A stretch of DNA of 13,541 nt from Betaproteobacteria bacterium. GTDB taxonomy: Bacteria > Pseudomonadota > Gammaproteobacteria > Burkholderiales > Eutrophovitaceae. The position numbers and the translations under genes were made by a program. Every line of letters begins with the position of its first letter. Position 1 is the stretch's first letter. Under the pieces are notes generated by a model, which was given only the letters and a program-made list of their open reading frames with translations, was not told where the DNA came from and searched no databases. This document shows, in pieces, positions 1 through 7,580 of this stretch. Location of the stretch: positions 6,630-20,170 of the forward strand of contig QXZO01000213.1 of assembly GCA_009886305.1 (NCBI GenBank), written 5' to 3'.

Positions 1-952
1 CAATATTACAGCCGACGCGATTCGCAGCCTCCATGGCTATTCCTTCACCCAAGGGGGCTGCTCCCGAAAGAATAAGTTCTAAACTCGATAGATCAAATTG
101 CTCGACTGCGGGATGTTTGGCTAAACCTAAAACTATTGGTGGAACGATCGGGGCTTTGGTTACTTTATGCGTCTCGATGGCAGTTAGAAAATCTTCCATG
201 TCGAAACGAGACATACAAACTATGGTTCCCCGCCTGTAAAGCGTGTACAGCATGATTACAACCATGCCATAGATATGAAAAAAAGGTAGAACGCCCAAGA
301 CTGTGTCCTGTTCGCAGATCGCGTTATGACTCGTCATACCCTCAGTTTGACGCATGTTCATTATGAGGTTGTAGTGCGTCAGCATTACTCCTTTAGGTAG
401 TCCAGTTGTACCGCTTGAATAAGGCAGTGCACATAGATCAGTTTTTGGAGACATGAAGGGTTCTGAGAGTTCATGATTAATTTTCATTAATTCTGTCAAA
501 TTTCGATATCCAGGTTCGTTATCAATAACAATGATTTCCTCAACTTTATGGTTTTGCGTTGCAGTTTTTGCTTTATCCAAAAAGGCAGACACTGTCACGA
601 TGATTTTTGCGTTCGCGTCGACTAGTTGTTTAGATAACTCCTGGGCCGTGTATAAAGGGTTGACGGTTGTGCAGATGCCTCCTAGTTTTAGAACTGCGAG
701 AAAGACAACAACATACTCGGGCAGATTCGGGCTGTAGATTGCTAAAACATCGCCCTTTTTGAATCCGTTACTCTGAAGGCCGGCGGCCAATTGCTTGATG
801 GAGTCTGAGAGTTCTTGATAACTGATTTCACGCTTTGTCTCTGCTTGGATAATAGCTGTTTTGCTCTTATGTGCAGAGATATCTCCAAGCACAAATTCGG
901 CCACATTTATCTCGGGTGCAGACACGTCTGGATGTGGGCCACGAAAAATCAT
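1..952 (-). CDS. 4-coumarate-CoA-ligase-like acyl-CoA synthetase, 3' end cut by window
   Basis: This partial gene encodes the first 317 residues of an AMP-forming acyl/aryl-CoA ligase, which activates a carboxylic acid with ATP and transfers it to CoA. The reading frame stays open from the ATG at 950-952 to the window edge, so the C-terminal lid domain is missing. The start of the protein (MIFRGPHPDV) resembles plant-type 4-coumarate-CoA ligases. The AMP-binding P-loop SSGTTGLPKG lies at residues 179-188, followed by LPFFHIYGM at 222-230 and SGAAPLG at 296-302, all in the order expected of the ANL superfamily. A GGGGAG ribosome-binding site precedes the ATG. It is divergent from the VOC-GlcG-transporter group. 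The substrate cannot be read from sequence: an aromatic acid such as a coumarate, or a fatty acid, are both possible. The family call is secure. Confidence 0.9.
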   Translation of the reverse strand, partial: MIFRGPHPDVSAPEINVAEFVLGDISAHKSKTAIIQAETKREISYQELSDSIKQLAAGLQSNGFKKGDVLAIYSPNLPEYVVVFLAVLKLGGICTTVNPLYTAQELSKQLVDANAKIIVTVSAFLDKAKTATQNHKVEEIIVIDNEPGYRNLTELMKINHELSEPFMSPKTDLCALPYSSGTTGLPKGVMLTHYNLIMNMRQTEGMTSHNAICEQDTVLGVLPFFHIYGMVVIMLYTLYRRGTIVCMSRFDMEDFLTAIETHKVTKAPIVPPIVLGLAKHPAVEQFDLSSLELILSGAAPLGEGIAMEAANRVGCNI

Positions 953-977
953 TTTTGTTCTCCCCTTTAACTCATGT

Positions 978-1006
978 TTGAAATTATTTTTTCTTCAGTT
1001 TATATC
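978..1006 (+). promoter_or_regulatory. candidate sigma70 promoter for the VOC-GlcG-symporter group
   Basis: TTGAAA at 978-983 is followed by a 17-base spacer and TATATC at 1001-1006, close to the sigma70 consensus in boxes and spacing. It points toward the gene at 1075, about 70 bases upstream of its start, in the 107-base region shared with the divergent CoA ligase gene. This is a pattern match only; AT-rich spacers give such matches by chance. Confidence 0.45.
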
Positions 1007-1074
1007 ATTATTTCAATACAGCGGTTAGTTTAAAATATCTGTTTGCCCAGTAATAATTCTTGAAAGGACTTCCA

Positions 1075-1569
1075 GTGACTATTGAAATTAATGGAGTTGC
1101 ACACATTCAACTTACTGTGAATAGTTCTATCAGTATTGAATTTTGGCGAGCGCTTTGCGGCTTTATGTCGATGAGTACGCTACTTGATAACGATGATGTG
1201 CACTACAGCATTGGCGGGCATACGGGGGTTTTGGTGCGCTTAGCACCAGAAGAGAAACGGTCAAGTAGCTTCGATCAAGATACCAGTGGTTTGCATCATG
1301 TATGCTTTAGGGCGCGTTCTAGAGAAGATATTGAAACAGTTTATGAATACGTCAAATCATGTGTACACGGGCGCATTGTACATCCACCAGAAGAAGGTGG
1401 GCGGTTTGCCCCAGGTTATTACTCGGTTTTGTTTGAGGACCCGGATGGGATTCGAATCGAGGTGAATTTTGTTCCTGGCAAGGGACATTTTGGCGACAGC
1501 GGACGGCTAGGAAAAGATGGAAGCGGACCTGCTAATAGTTACGGGGAAGATGGTTTGACGGATAAATGA
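1075..1569 (+). CDS. VOC-family (glyoxalase/extradiol dioxygenase fold) protein
   Basis: This is a 164-residue protein of the vicinal-oxygen-chelate superfamily, whose members use a divalent metal for isomerisation, ring cleavage or adduct chemistry. The first beta strand carries GVAHIQL with His10, the second module begins GLHHVCF with His74/His75, and the last strand is FEDPDGIRIEVNF with Glu129. These are the usual VOC metal-ligand positions. The last 30 or so residues are a glycine-rich hydrophilic tail outside the fold. I chose the GTG at 1075 because AAAGGA lies about 7 bases upstream. A TTG at 1060 would add five residues but would put that ribosome-binding sequence inside the gene. 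It is first in a same-strand group with the GlcG-like and DASS genes. Substrate unknown; a lyase, dioxygenase or resistance-type function are all possible. Confidence 0.8.
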   Translation: MTIEINGVAHIQLTVNSSISIEFWRALCGFMSMSTLLDNDDVHYSIGGHTGVLVRLAPEEKRSSSFDQDTSGLHHVCFRARSREDIETVYEYVKSCVHGRIVHPPEEGGRFAPGYYSVLFEDPDGIRIEVNFVPGKGHFGDSGRLGKDGSGPANSYGEDGLTDK

Positions 1570-1620
1570 ATTTTATAGGTTGAATAAATTTAATTTTGAT
1601 TAAGTAGAAGAAAGGTATGT

Positions 1621-2037
1621 ATGAATAGTATATCTCTTGAGCAGGCACAAGCATGTCTTGATGCTGCCGTAGCGAAAGCTAATAAAGAATTTAAGCGTCC
1701 CATTTGTGTTTCTGTTTGTGACTCATATGGATATCAGGTAGCATTTTTCCGAATGGATAAAGCTCCGATTCGAAGTATTGCGATTTCACAGCAAAAAGCG
1801 CATACCGCAACTCGAATGGGCATGTCGACCGATGCTTTCTTAAATCGGCTAAAGACAGACAATATTGATATTCGATATTTTTGCGATCCCCTCATGACGG
1901 CTCTGCCAGGCGGTAATTTATTGGTATCCAAAAGTGGGGAGGTATTGGGTGCTGTCGGAGTGAGTGGTTTAAAGCCTGTGGAGGATCAGGTTATTACTGA
2001 GATGGTTGCAGCGCAATTTGTGGGACTCGGAGAGTAA
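1621..2037 (+). CDS. GlcG/HbpS-family (DUF336) protein
   Basis: This 138-residue protein matches the GlcG/HbpS family in length and motifs. The core motif LPGGNLL lies at residues 95-101 and GAVGVSG at 110-116, with the usual helix-rich N-terminus and the KAHTA segment from residue 59. Family members include heme-binding HbpS of Streptomyces and GlcG of glycolate loci, and many sit beside catabolic enzymes as proteins of poorly defined role. There is no signal peptide, so it is probably cytoplasmic. The ATG at 1621 is preceded by AGAAAGG at a normal distance. The gene lies 51 bases after the VOC gene and 36 bases before the symporter gene, consistent with one operon. Heme binding or a small-molecule isomerase-like role cannot be decided here. 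Confidence 0.85.
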   Translation: MNSISLEQAQACLDAAVAKANKEFKRPICVSVCDSYGYQVAFFRMDKAPIRSIAISQQKAHTATRMGMSTDAFLNRLKTDNIDIRYFCDPLMTALPGGNLLVSKSGEVLGAVGVSGLKPVEDQVITEMVAAQFVGLGE

Positions 2038-2073
2038 GTAACAAATTCACATATTTGGTAAATTAAGAATTCA

Positions 2074-3567
2074 GTGGATGAAAACAAAGCCGTAATCAAG
2101 AGTAATAGGTTACCCAAAATTGGTTGGGTGTCTGGCATAGTGTTATTTTTATTTATGCTGCAAATTCCTGCACCGGAGGGATTGAGCCGGGATGCGTGGT
2201 GTGTCGCAGCGTTAGCGCTCTTGATGGCAACTCTTTGGATTACAGAGGCAATACCACTGCCTGCTACCGCGTTATTGCCTATCCCGTTAGTCCCTTTACT
2301 GGGCTTGTCTTCAGTCAAAGAGACTGTTGTCTCATACTCGCATCCAATTATCTTCCTATTTATGGGTGGATTCATTGTGGCGCTAGCAATGGAAAGATGG
2401 AAGTTACATCAACGAATCGCGCTTGTGGTGTTAAGATTTAGCGGTGATCGTCCGTCATTTTTGATCGGTGGATTTATGGCGGTCAGTGCGTTTCTGAGTA
2501 TGTGGGTGTCCAATACTGCAACGACTCTAATGATGTTGCCGATAGCAGTTTCAGTGGTTGCCACCATCAAATCAGGTCAAATTGGCAATAACCAAATTGC
2601 AACAGCCTTACCAAAAGCATTGATGTTGTCATTGGCTTACGGAGCCTCTGCAGGTGGAATGGCGACTCTGGTAGGGACTCCCCCAAACGCATTTTTCGCG
2701 GGCTTTGTAAAAGAGACTTATGGTATAGAGGTAGGTTTTCTAGACTGGATGGCTGTAGGTCTACCTATTTCGCTTCTCATGCTGGTCATGATTTGGCTGA
2801 TGCTAACCAAAATTATTTTCAATTTAGGGAAGGATCCAATAGCTGGTGTTAGAACGGTGATTGATCAGCAGCTTAGGGCTCAAGGTAAATTATCGCGGGG
2901 AGAGATGCTGGTAGGTGGCGTTTTTGTGACTTTAGCTGCTATGTGGATATTGCGTCCGTGGATCAATACTGTTTTCCCTGACTTACAGTTGTCAGATACT
3001 GTCATTGGTATGACGGTGGGACTTGCGACCTTTCTAATCCCTGTTGATTGGAGAAAAGGTGTTTTCCTTATGGATTGGGATTGGGGTAAGAAAATTCCTT
3101 TTGGAATTTTACTTTTGTTTGGTGGTGGTCTGACCCTGGCTTCTTTAATTCAGAAAACTGGGCTTTCGATTTGGATCGGCGAACAGTTAGGAAGCCTGGC
3201 TATATTTCCAACTATAGTGATTGTTCTGGCGATGGTGTTACTCGTGATACTAATTACCGAGTTGACCTCTAACACGGCAACTACCGCAACTTTTCTACCT
3301 ATCGCTGGCGCATTGGCTATAACCCTTGGAGAGCATCCTTTGATGTTAGTTATCCCGGCGACACTTGCGGTGAGTTGTGCGTTCATGTTGCCGGTAGCTA
3401 CTCCCCCCAACGCGATCGTATTTTCTGCGGGTTATTTGTCTCAAAAGGACATGACGAGAGTTGGATTTGGCTTAAACATTATAGGCGTAATTTTTGTCAC
3501 TCTAGTGGCTTACACCGTGATGATGTGGGTGTTTGGTATTGAGCCTGGAGTAGCCCCTGAATTGTAA
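2074..3567 (+). CDS. SLC13/DASS-family sodium:dicarboxylate (anion) symporter
   Basis: This 497-residue inner-membrane protein belongs to the divalent-anion:Na+ symporter family, which imports succinate, malate, citrate or related anions with sodium. The fold's inverted repeat is visible as two Ser-Asn-Thr sodium-site motifs (residues 146-148 and 399-401) and two TPPNA motifs (GTPPNA at 201-206, ATPPNA at 442-447). Hydrophobic segments run through the whole length, and the early WITEAIPLP motif is typical. Length is normal for the family. Translation probably starts at the GTG at 2074; no strong ribosome-binding site is seen there, so coupling to the upstream GlcG-like gene is possible. It is last in its group and ends 10 bases from a convergent gene, with no obvious terminator hairpin between them. 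The substrate might be an acid handled by the adjacent enzymes, which is inference. Confidence 0.92.
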   Translation: MDENKAVIKSNRLPKIGWVSGIVLFLFMLQIPAPEGLSRDAWCVAALALLMATLWITEAIPLPATALLPIPLVPLLGLSSVKETVVSYSHPIIFLFMGGFIVALAMERWKLHQRIALVVLRFSGDRPSFLIGGFMAVSAFLSMWVSNTATTLMMLPIAVSVVATIKSGQIGNNQIATALPKALMLSLAYGASAGGMATLVGTPPNAFFAGFVKETYGIEVGFLDWMAVGLPISLLMLVMIWLMLTKIIFNLGKDPIAGVRTVIDQQLRAQGKLSRGEMLVGGVFVTLAAMWILRPWINTVFPDLQLSDTVIGMTVGLATFLIPVDWRKGVFLMDWDWGKKIPFGILLLFGGGLTLASLIQKTGLSIWIGEQLGSLAIFPTIVIVLAMVLLVILITELTSNTATTATFLPIAGALAITLGEHPLMLVIPATLAVSCAFMLPVATPPNAIVFSAGYLSQKDMTRVGFGLNIIGVIFVTLVAYTVMMWVFGIEPGVAPEL

Positions 3568-3577
3568 TTGAGGTTGT

Positions 3578-4438
3578 TTAATCTTGGTCGTTAAGGTCCA
3601 GCGCTACTCGAAAACCTAGATCGACATGTTTTGCCCCATAGAACTTGTAGCGTTCAGCTGTTCTGAGATAATACGGTTGATTGGTTAGCCAAGAGCCACC
3701 TCTATACGCGCGTTGATCACAATCTCCACCGGTGAATGATTGTCCATTCAGAGAAGCGCGACTATGTCGCCAATTTGGATTCAGGCAGTCTTCCACCCAC
3801 TCCCATACGTTGCCTAGCATGTCATAAACGCCGAATGTATTTGGTTTATACGAACCAACCTTTGCTAAACTTGGCTCCCCATCAGAGCATGGTAGCGTTC
3901 GCCAACCAAATTCGTATTCTCGCTCTGCGACTTCATCGTAACCGTTACCAAATTCGCATGTCTGTGCTGGAGGTATGCCAAAAAATCTAGCTCGTTTGGT
4001 CCCCGATTGAGCGACATACTCCCATTCCGCTTCAGATGGCAACCGATACAATTTTCCAGTTCTATTCCTTAACCATTGAATGTAAGACTGAGTGTCTTCC
4101 CAGGAAACGTTCATTACGGGCTGATCTCCTCTTCCGTAATCCTCGTCATCAATAGCTCGACAGACTTGATCTTCAGTACATAGGTCCCATTGCGTGAATG
4201 TGATTTCGAATTGACTGATGCTAAAAGGCCTTTCGAATACTATATCCAGGATATATCCTTCGTTATATGGACTACCAAATTCGTTCGGAGGAGAGCCAAA
4301 ACCGTAGGAGCCGGGTGGTATGATAACCATACTCGGACACACCTCACAGTCTTGAAAAATTCTGCTATCTGGGGATTGAGCCAGAACGGGCCAATTAAAA
4401 ACGATAATGAATGTTGTAATTACTAAGAGTAATCGCAT
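3578..4438 (-). CDS. secreted FGE-sulfatase-fold protein (SUMF1-like), paralog B
   Basis: This 286-residue protein has an N-terminal signal peptide (hydrophobic to about residue 20, cleavage near VLA-QS) and one formylglycine-generating-enzyme-type domain. Recognisable motifs are MVIIPPGSYGFGS near residues 37-49, RLPSEAEWEYVA at 132-143, GNVWEWVEDC at 209-218, RAYRGGSW at 243-250 and the terminal LGFRVAL. True FGEs have two cysteines 2 and 7 residues after RGGSW; here those positions are Thr252 and Tyr257, so sulfatase activation is unlikely. Eight cysteines (31, 34, 87, 93, 161, 184, 218, 240) suggest disulfides in a periplasmic or secreted protein. It lies 18 bases downstream of its paralog on the same strand and is probably co-transcribed. 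No sulfatase gene is present nearby. Function unknown; structural, binding or other oxidoreductase roles are possible. Confidence 0.85.
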   Translation of the reverse strand: MRLLLVITTFIIVFNWPVLAQSPDSRIFQDCEVCPSMVIIPPGSYGFGSPPNEFGSPYNEGYILDIVFERPFSISQFEITFTQWDLCTEDQVCRAIDDEDYGRGDQPVMNVSWEDTQSYIQWLRNRTGKLYRLPSEAEWEYVAQSGTKRARFFGIPPAQTCEFGNGYDEVAEREYEFGWRTLPCSDGEPSLAKVGSYKPNTFGVYDMLGNVWEWVEDCLNPNWRHSRASLNGQSFTGGDCDQRAYRGGSWLTNQPYYLRTAERYKFYGAKHVDLGFRVALDLNDQD

Positions 4439-4456
4439 TGCTTCCGGGAAATATGA

Positions 4457-5323
4457 TTAAGGATTTAAAGTTAATGCTATTCTAAAGCCTAGGTCGATTT
4501 CTCGTGCTCCCAGGTATTTATAGCGGTCTGGTATCTGAAGGTACTTAGGCGGGTGACTAAGCCAGGATCCTCCTCGGTAAGCACGATGAGTGCAATGGCC
4601 ATCAACGCGAGCTGATGCATTTGTTGGGGCATTACGCCACAGGATGGCTTGACAATCTTCGGTCCATTCCCAAACATTACCAAGCGTATCGTATACGCCG
4701 AATTGGTTGGGTTTGAGCGAGCCAATCGGTGCCGAAAACGCAAAGTAGTCGTTACAAGGTAGTGCCTCTAATCCGTAATCGAGAACTTCTTCCGCAGTGT
4801 AGTCATAAACATTTCCAAAGCTACATATTTTTTGCGTTTTAATACCAAAAAATCTAGCTCTACTGATTCCTCCAGTGGCTACATATTCCCACTCAGCTTC
4901 CGTTAGGAGTCTATAAGGTTTTTTTGTTTTTTTAGATAACCACTTGGTGTAATGGAACGCTTCCTTCCATGAAATGTTTACTACCGGGTGTATGTCACTA
5001 CTCCAGTCATCTTTTTTTGCGACAGGGCATTGGCCATCGACCACACATGCCTCCCATTCCTTATAAGTGATCTCAAATTTCCCTGAGGCGAAGTTTTGCG
5101 GGATGTGCACCAATCGCAGCTCGCCCTCCGCATAAGGCCTTCCCTGATCGACGGGGGGGCCACCCATGCTAAATGACCCAGAGGGAATTACAATCATGAC
5201 CGGACAGTTACTGCAGTCTTTAAATTCATCGCCCGGAAAATATTTGTCCTTCGATAAGGCAGAGCTGATTAGCTGTGACCAAAGGGTAAATATAACTAAA
5301 GAGATTATTTTGATGTTAAACAC
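4457..5323 (-). CDS. secreted FGE-sulfatase-fold protein (SUMF1-like), paralog A
   Basis: This 288-residue protein is collinear with the gene just downstream and is clearly its tandem paralog. A signal peptide occupies about residues 1-24. The FGE-type domain shows DCSNCPVMIVIPSGSFSMG near 36-54, RLLTEAEWEYVA at 138-149, GNVWEWTEDC at 215-224, RAYRGGSW at 247-254 and LGFRIAL near the end. The two copper-ligand cysteine positions of genuine FGEs are Ser256 and Tyr261, so it is not expected to make formylglycine. All eight cysteines (37, 40, 93, 99, 167, 190, 224, 244) have a counterpart in the paralog. The start appears to be the GTG at 5321-5323. A six-codon frame (ATG at 5338-5340) ends in a TAG sharing a base with that GTG, which could couple translation. 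A run of seven G lies at 5153-5159. Confidence 0.83.
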   Translation of the reverse strand: MFNIKIISLVIFTLWSQLISSALSKDKYFPGDEFKDCSNCPVMIVIPSGSFSMGGPPVDQGRPYAEGELRLVHIPQNFASGKFEITYKEWEACVVDGQCPVAKKDDWSSDIHPVVNISWKEAFHYTKWLSKKTKKPYRLLTEAEWEYVATGGISRARFFGIKTQKICSFGNVYDYTAEEVLDYGLEALPCNDYFAFSAPIGSLKPNQFGVYDTLGNVWEWTEDCQAILWRNAPTNASARVDGHCTHRAYRGGSWLSHPPKYLQIPDRYKYLGAREIDLGFRIALTLNP

Positions 5324-5404
5324 TAGCGAAGTAGAGACATAGTTTTTTGTGCGATTATATTATTCTAATTATCAAATTAATGTCTTATTTAAGGAAACTA
5401 CCAT

Positions 5405-5713
5405 ATGATTCACGTTGTTGCCGTTATACAAGCTAAACCCGGTAAAAGAGACGCTGTTCTTCTTGCGGCCGAAGATAATTTGAAGGCTGTTCGCGAGGAA
5501 GATGGTTGTATCGAATATGTTTTAGTGGTTGATGCTAAGTTTGGATCTTTTCAAAGCGAATTGGGATTAGATACGTTTCTCGTCATTGAAAAATGGCGAG
5601 ATGCAGCAGCACTACAGGCGCATGCAGTCGCCCCGCACATGGCAAGTTACAGTAAAAAAATTAAACACTGGATTGAGTCTCGAGTAATCCATGTCTTAGA
5701 GCCTGTAACTTGA
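5405..5713 (+). CDS. ABM-domain (YgiN-like) monooxygenase
   Basis: This 102-residue protein is one antibiotic-biosynthesis-monooxygenase domain, a small dimeric ferredoxin-like fold. Relatives include the quinol monooxygenase YgiN and heme- or quinone-acting enzymes. Motifs visible are the N-terminal strand IHVVAVIQAKPGK, the turn EEDGCIEY at residues 31-38, and EKWRDAAALQAH at 62-73 followed by a C-terminal helix ending IKHWIESRV. It lacks a signal peptide. The ribosome-binding site AAGGA lies about 9 bases before the ATG. The next gene begins 12 bases downstream on the same strand, so the two are likely co-transcribed. The real substrate is not visible, and many family members are uncharacterised. 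Confidence 0.85.
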   Translation: MIHVVAVIQAKPGKRDAVLLAAEDNLKAVREEDGCIEYVLVVDAKFGSFQSELGLDTFLVIEKWRDAAALQAHAVAPHMASYSKKIKHWIESRVIHVLEPVT

Positions 5714-5725
5714 ATTTCTTGAGTT

Positions 5726-6613
5726 ATGATTTATTTTGCTTACGGATCGAACTTAGATGATGAAGACTGGAAACATTTCTGTGATACCAATGCAATTTCA
5801 GATGATTGTATTACTCCAATTGGCCCAGCTGTATTGCCTGATCATGAACTTACGTTCAATGTCTATTCATCCACGCGCGGCGGAGGAGCTCTAAACATCA
5901 GAGAGCGATTGGGTAGTTATGTTTGTGGAGCTTTGTTTGAAGTAGGAGATGTGGGTTGGCAGGCTCTTGATTTAAAAGAAGGAGTTTCAGAACGAGTTTA
6001 TGCAAGAGTAAATAAGTCTGTACTTACCCCGAATGGCTCCACTATTTCTGTGGCTACATACGAAGTGTTGCCGGAAAGTCAAAGGGACTTTATACAACCG
6101 ACAAATCACTATGTTCAAGTCGTACGGCGAGGTTTGCAACGTTTTAATTTCTCTGAGGAATACCTAAACGAGGCTGCAGCAAATTGTCCGTTTCCTGACG
6201 CATCAATTGGTATTTTCACTTACGGTACGCTTATGAGCGGAGAGAGTCGTCACTCAAAAATAGAATCATTGCATTTTGTTCGTCATACAGATGCTGTAGC
6301 TGACGGCTTACTACATGCTACAAAATTGGATTATCCAATGCTTGATATTTCTAAAAATAAAAAATTTAAAACAATTAAAGGCGAATTATTTTATTTTTCT
6401 AATTTATCTGAAGCGATCGCTGTGCTCGATATAGTGGAGGGGTTTTCTAATTTTGGCGCAGATTACAATGAATATGATCGAACGTTGTTGAATGTGAGGC
6501 TTACAAATGAGGAGACAACCTTAGCGTGGTGTTACGTTGCTGGAGATCTAAGCCTCGCGACTGAAGAGATAACATCAGGGTCTTGGAAGCAATATAAAAA
6601 ATTGTTCTTTTAG
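5726..6613 (+). CDS. tandem two-domain gamma-glutamylcyclotransferase-like protein
   Basis: This 295-residue protein contains two gamma-glutamylcyclotransferase (GGCT/AIG2) folds in one chain. Domain 1 (about 1-150) opens with FAYGSNL, has the typical LNIRE strand at 56-60 and a candidate catalytic acid Glu85 in DLKEG. Domain 2 (about 160-295) opens with TYGTLMSGESRH from residue 165, has candidate acid Glu238 in DIVEGF, and SGSW at 284-287. Enzymes of this fold release 5-oxoproline from gamma-glutamyl amines, and domain 2 resembles the YtfP/BtrG-type branch. Single-domain family members are roughly half this length, so it reads as a fusion or divergent duplication. It is 12 bases after the ABM gene and converges on the SDR gene. 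No signal peptide. Two active domains acting on different gamma-glutamyl substrates is inference. Confidence 0.82.
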   Translation: MIYFAYGSNLDDEDWKHFCDTNAISDDCITPIGPAVLPDHELTFNVYSSTRGGGALNIRERLGSYVCGALFEVGDVGWQALDLKEGVSERVYARVNKSVLTPNGSTISVATYEVLPESQRDFIQPTNHYVQVVRRGLQRFNFSEEYLNEAAANCPFPDASIGIFTYGTLMSGESRHSKIESLHFVRHTDAVADGLLHATKLDYPMLDISKNKKFKTIKGELFYFSNLSEAIAVLDIVEGFSNFGADYNEYDRTLLNVRLTNEETTLAWCYVAGDLSLATEEITSGSWKQYKKLFF

Positions 6614-6633
6614 TAATTTCTAACCCTTACTTT

Positions 6634-7428
6634 TCATGTGATCTGATTGACTATCCCCCCCTCTACCCTAAGGGCTGCGCCGGTAGTCATTGCTGATAAT
6701 GGACTACATAAATAAATAGCTAGCGGTGCAACCTCTGTCGCTTCTGCGAATCTTTTTGTAATCGATGTGGGGCGAAATTTTTCAAAAAATTCCTGCTCAA
6801 GTTGTTCAAGACTAATTCCCCAATCGTCAGCACGTTCTTTTCTCTGTCGTTCTGTAGTGTCGGTCCTTGTTGGGCCGGGCAGCAGAGCGTTTACCGTCAC
6901 GCCAGTGCCACTTAAGGACATCGCTAAACCACGTGATATGCTTAGTTGAGCGCTTTTGCTGAATCCGTAGTGAATCATTTCTGGTGGTATCGTAAGTCCA
7001 GATTCGCTAGATACAAAAATGACTCGCCCCCATTTTTTATCAATCATTTTAGGAGTATAAAACCGCGCGAAGCGCACTCCGCTCATCACATTAACTTCAA
7101 AAAAACGAGTCCAATCTGAGTCCTCGATTTCAAAAAAAGGTTTTCGCTCATATATTCCGAGGTTATTAATGAGAATATCAACTTCGGGTACGGCGCTGAA
7201 AACTTTTTGACATCCATCTATCGTCGCACAGTCGGCGTTAATGCCACTCGGCTCAGCTTTAGAGTTGATCTTTTTTAATTTTTCCAATGCGCCTCGCAAG
7301 GAGTCTTGGTTTCTACCGGTGATGACTACGTTAGCTTCTTCCTTTGTTAAAGCTTCGGCTATGGCGTATCCAATCCCATAAGTGGACCCAGTGATTAAAG
7401 CTTTTTTTCCGCTTAGCTGCATATCCAT
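6634..7428 (-). CDS. classical short-chain dehydrogenase/reductase
   Basis: This 264-residue cytoplasmic NAD(P)-dependent oxidoreductase shows the full classical SDR set: the cofactor motif TGSTYGIG at residues 13-20, the NNLG motif at 88-91, the catalytic Ser140/141, and Tyr154-x3-Lys158 in HYGFSKSA. VNALLPGPTRTD follows at the usual place after the active site. Arg39 in TGRN after the second strand favours NADPH. Length fits a FabG-like SDR. The ribosome-binding site AAGGAG lies 8 bases before the ATG at 7426-7428, which supports that start over the Met codon two codons later. It stands alone on its strand, convergent with the gamma-glutamylcyclotransferase gene and divergent from the QueD-like operon. 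The substrate is not predictable. Confidence 0.9.
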   Translation of the reverse strand: MDMQLSGKKALITGSTYGIGYAIAEALTKEEANVVITGRNQDSLRGALEKLKKINSKAEPSGINADCATIDGCQKVFSAVPEVDILINNLGIYERKPFFEIEDSDWTRFFEVNVMSGVRFARFYTPKMIDKKWGRVIFVSSESGLTIPPEMIHYGFSKSAQLSISRGLAMSLSGTGVTVNALLPGPTRTDTTERQRKERADDWGISLEQLEQEFFEKFRPTSITKRFAEATEVAPLAIYLCSPLSAMTTGAALRVEGGIVNQIT

Positions 7429-7580
7429 ATCGCGAGCTCCTTAAAATACAATTAGGTCTTTATCGTACACTAGTGAATATTAACGAAATCGATCTCATTT
7501 GAATCCACCTGCGCTAAAAAAGACGTAATGGAGTTAAATGCGTCATTGGGATTTTCGGATATACGTAAAAAGGTAAGTAA

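Noticed and set aside
1986..2375. Minus-strand open frame of 129 codons
   Set aside because: It is antisense to the GlcG-like and symporter genes, both strongly supported, and its product resembles nothing.
3568..3577. Terminator between the symporter and the convergent FGE-fold gene
   Set aside because: Only ten bases separate the two genes and no hairpin with a T-run is visible.
4489..4743. Minus-strand open frame of 84 codons
   Set aside because: It lies in another frame of the FGE-fold gene at 4457-5323, whose protein is clearly recognisable; the overlapping frame has no family motif.
5153..5159. Run of seven G as a possible phase-variation tract, with a similar run of seven C at 6655-6661
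   Set aside because: Both runs are within intact frames of normal length and seven is short for switching; no evidence of an alternative frame.
7429..7580. Possible preQ1 riboswitch before the queuosine genes
   Set aside because: I could not find the short stem followed by an A-rich tail pairing into the loop and ending near the ribosome-binding site.
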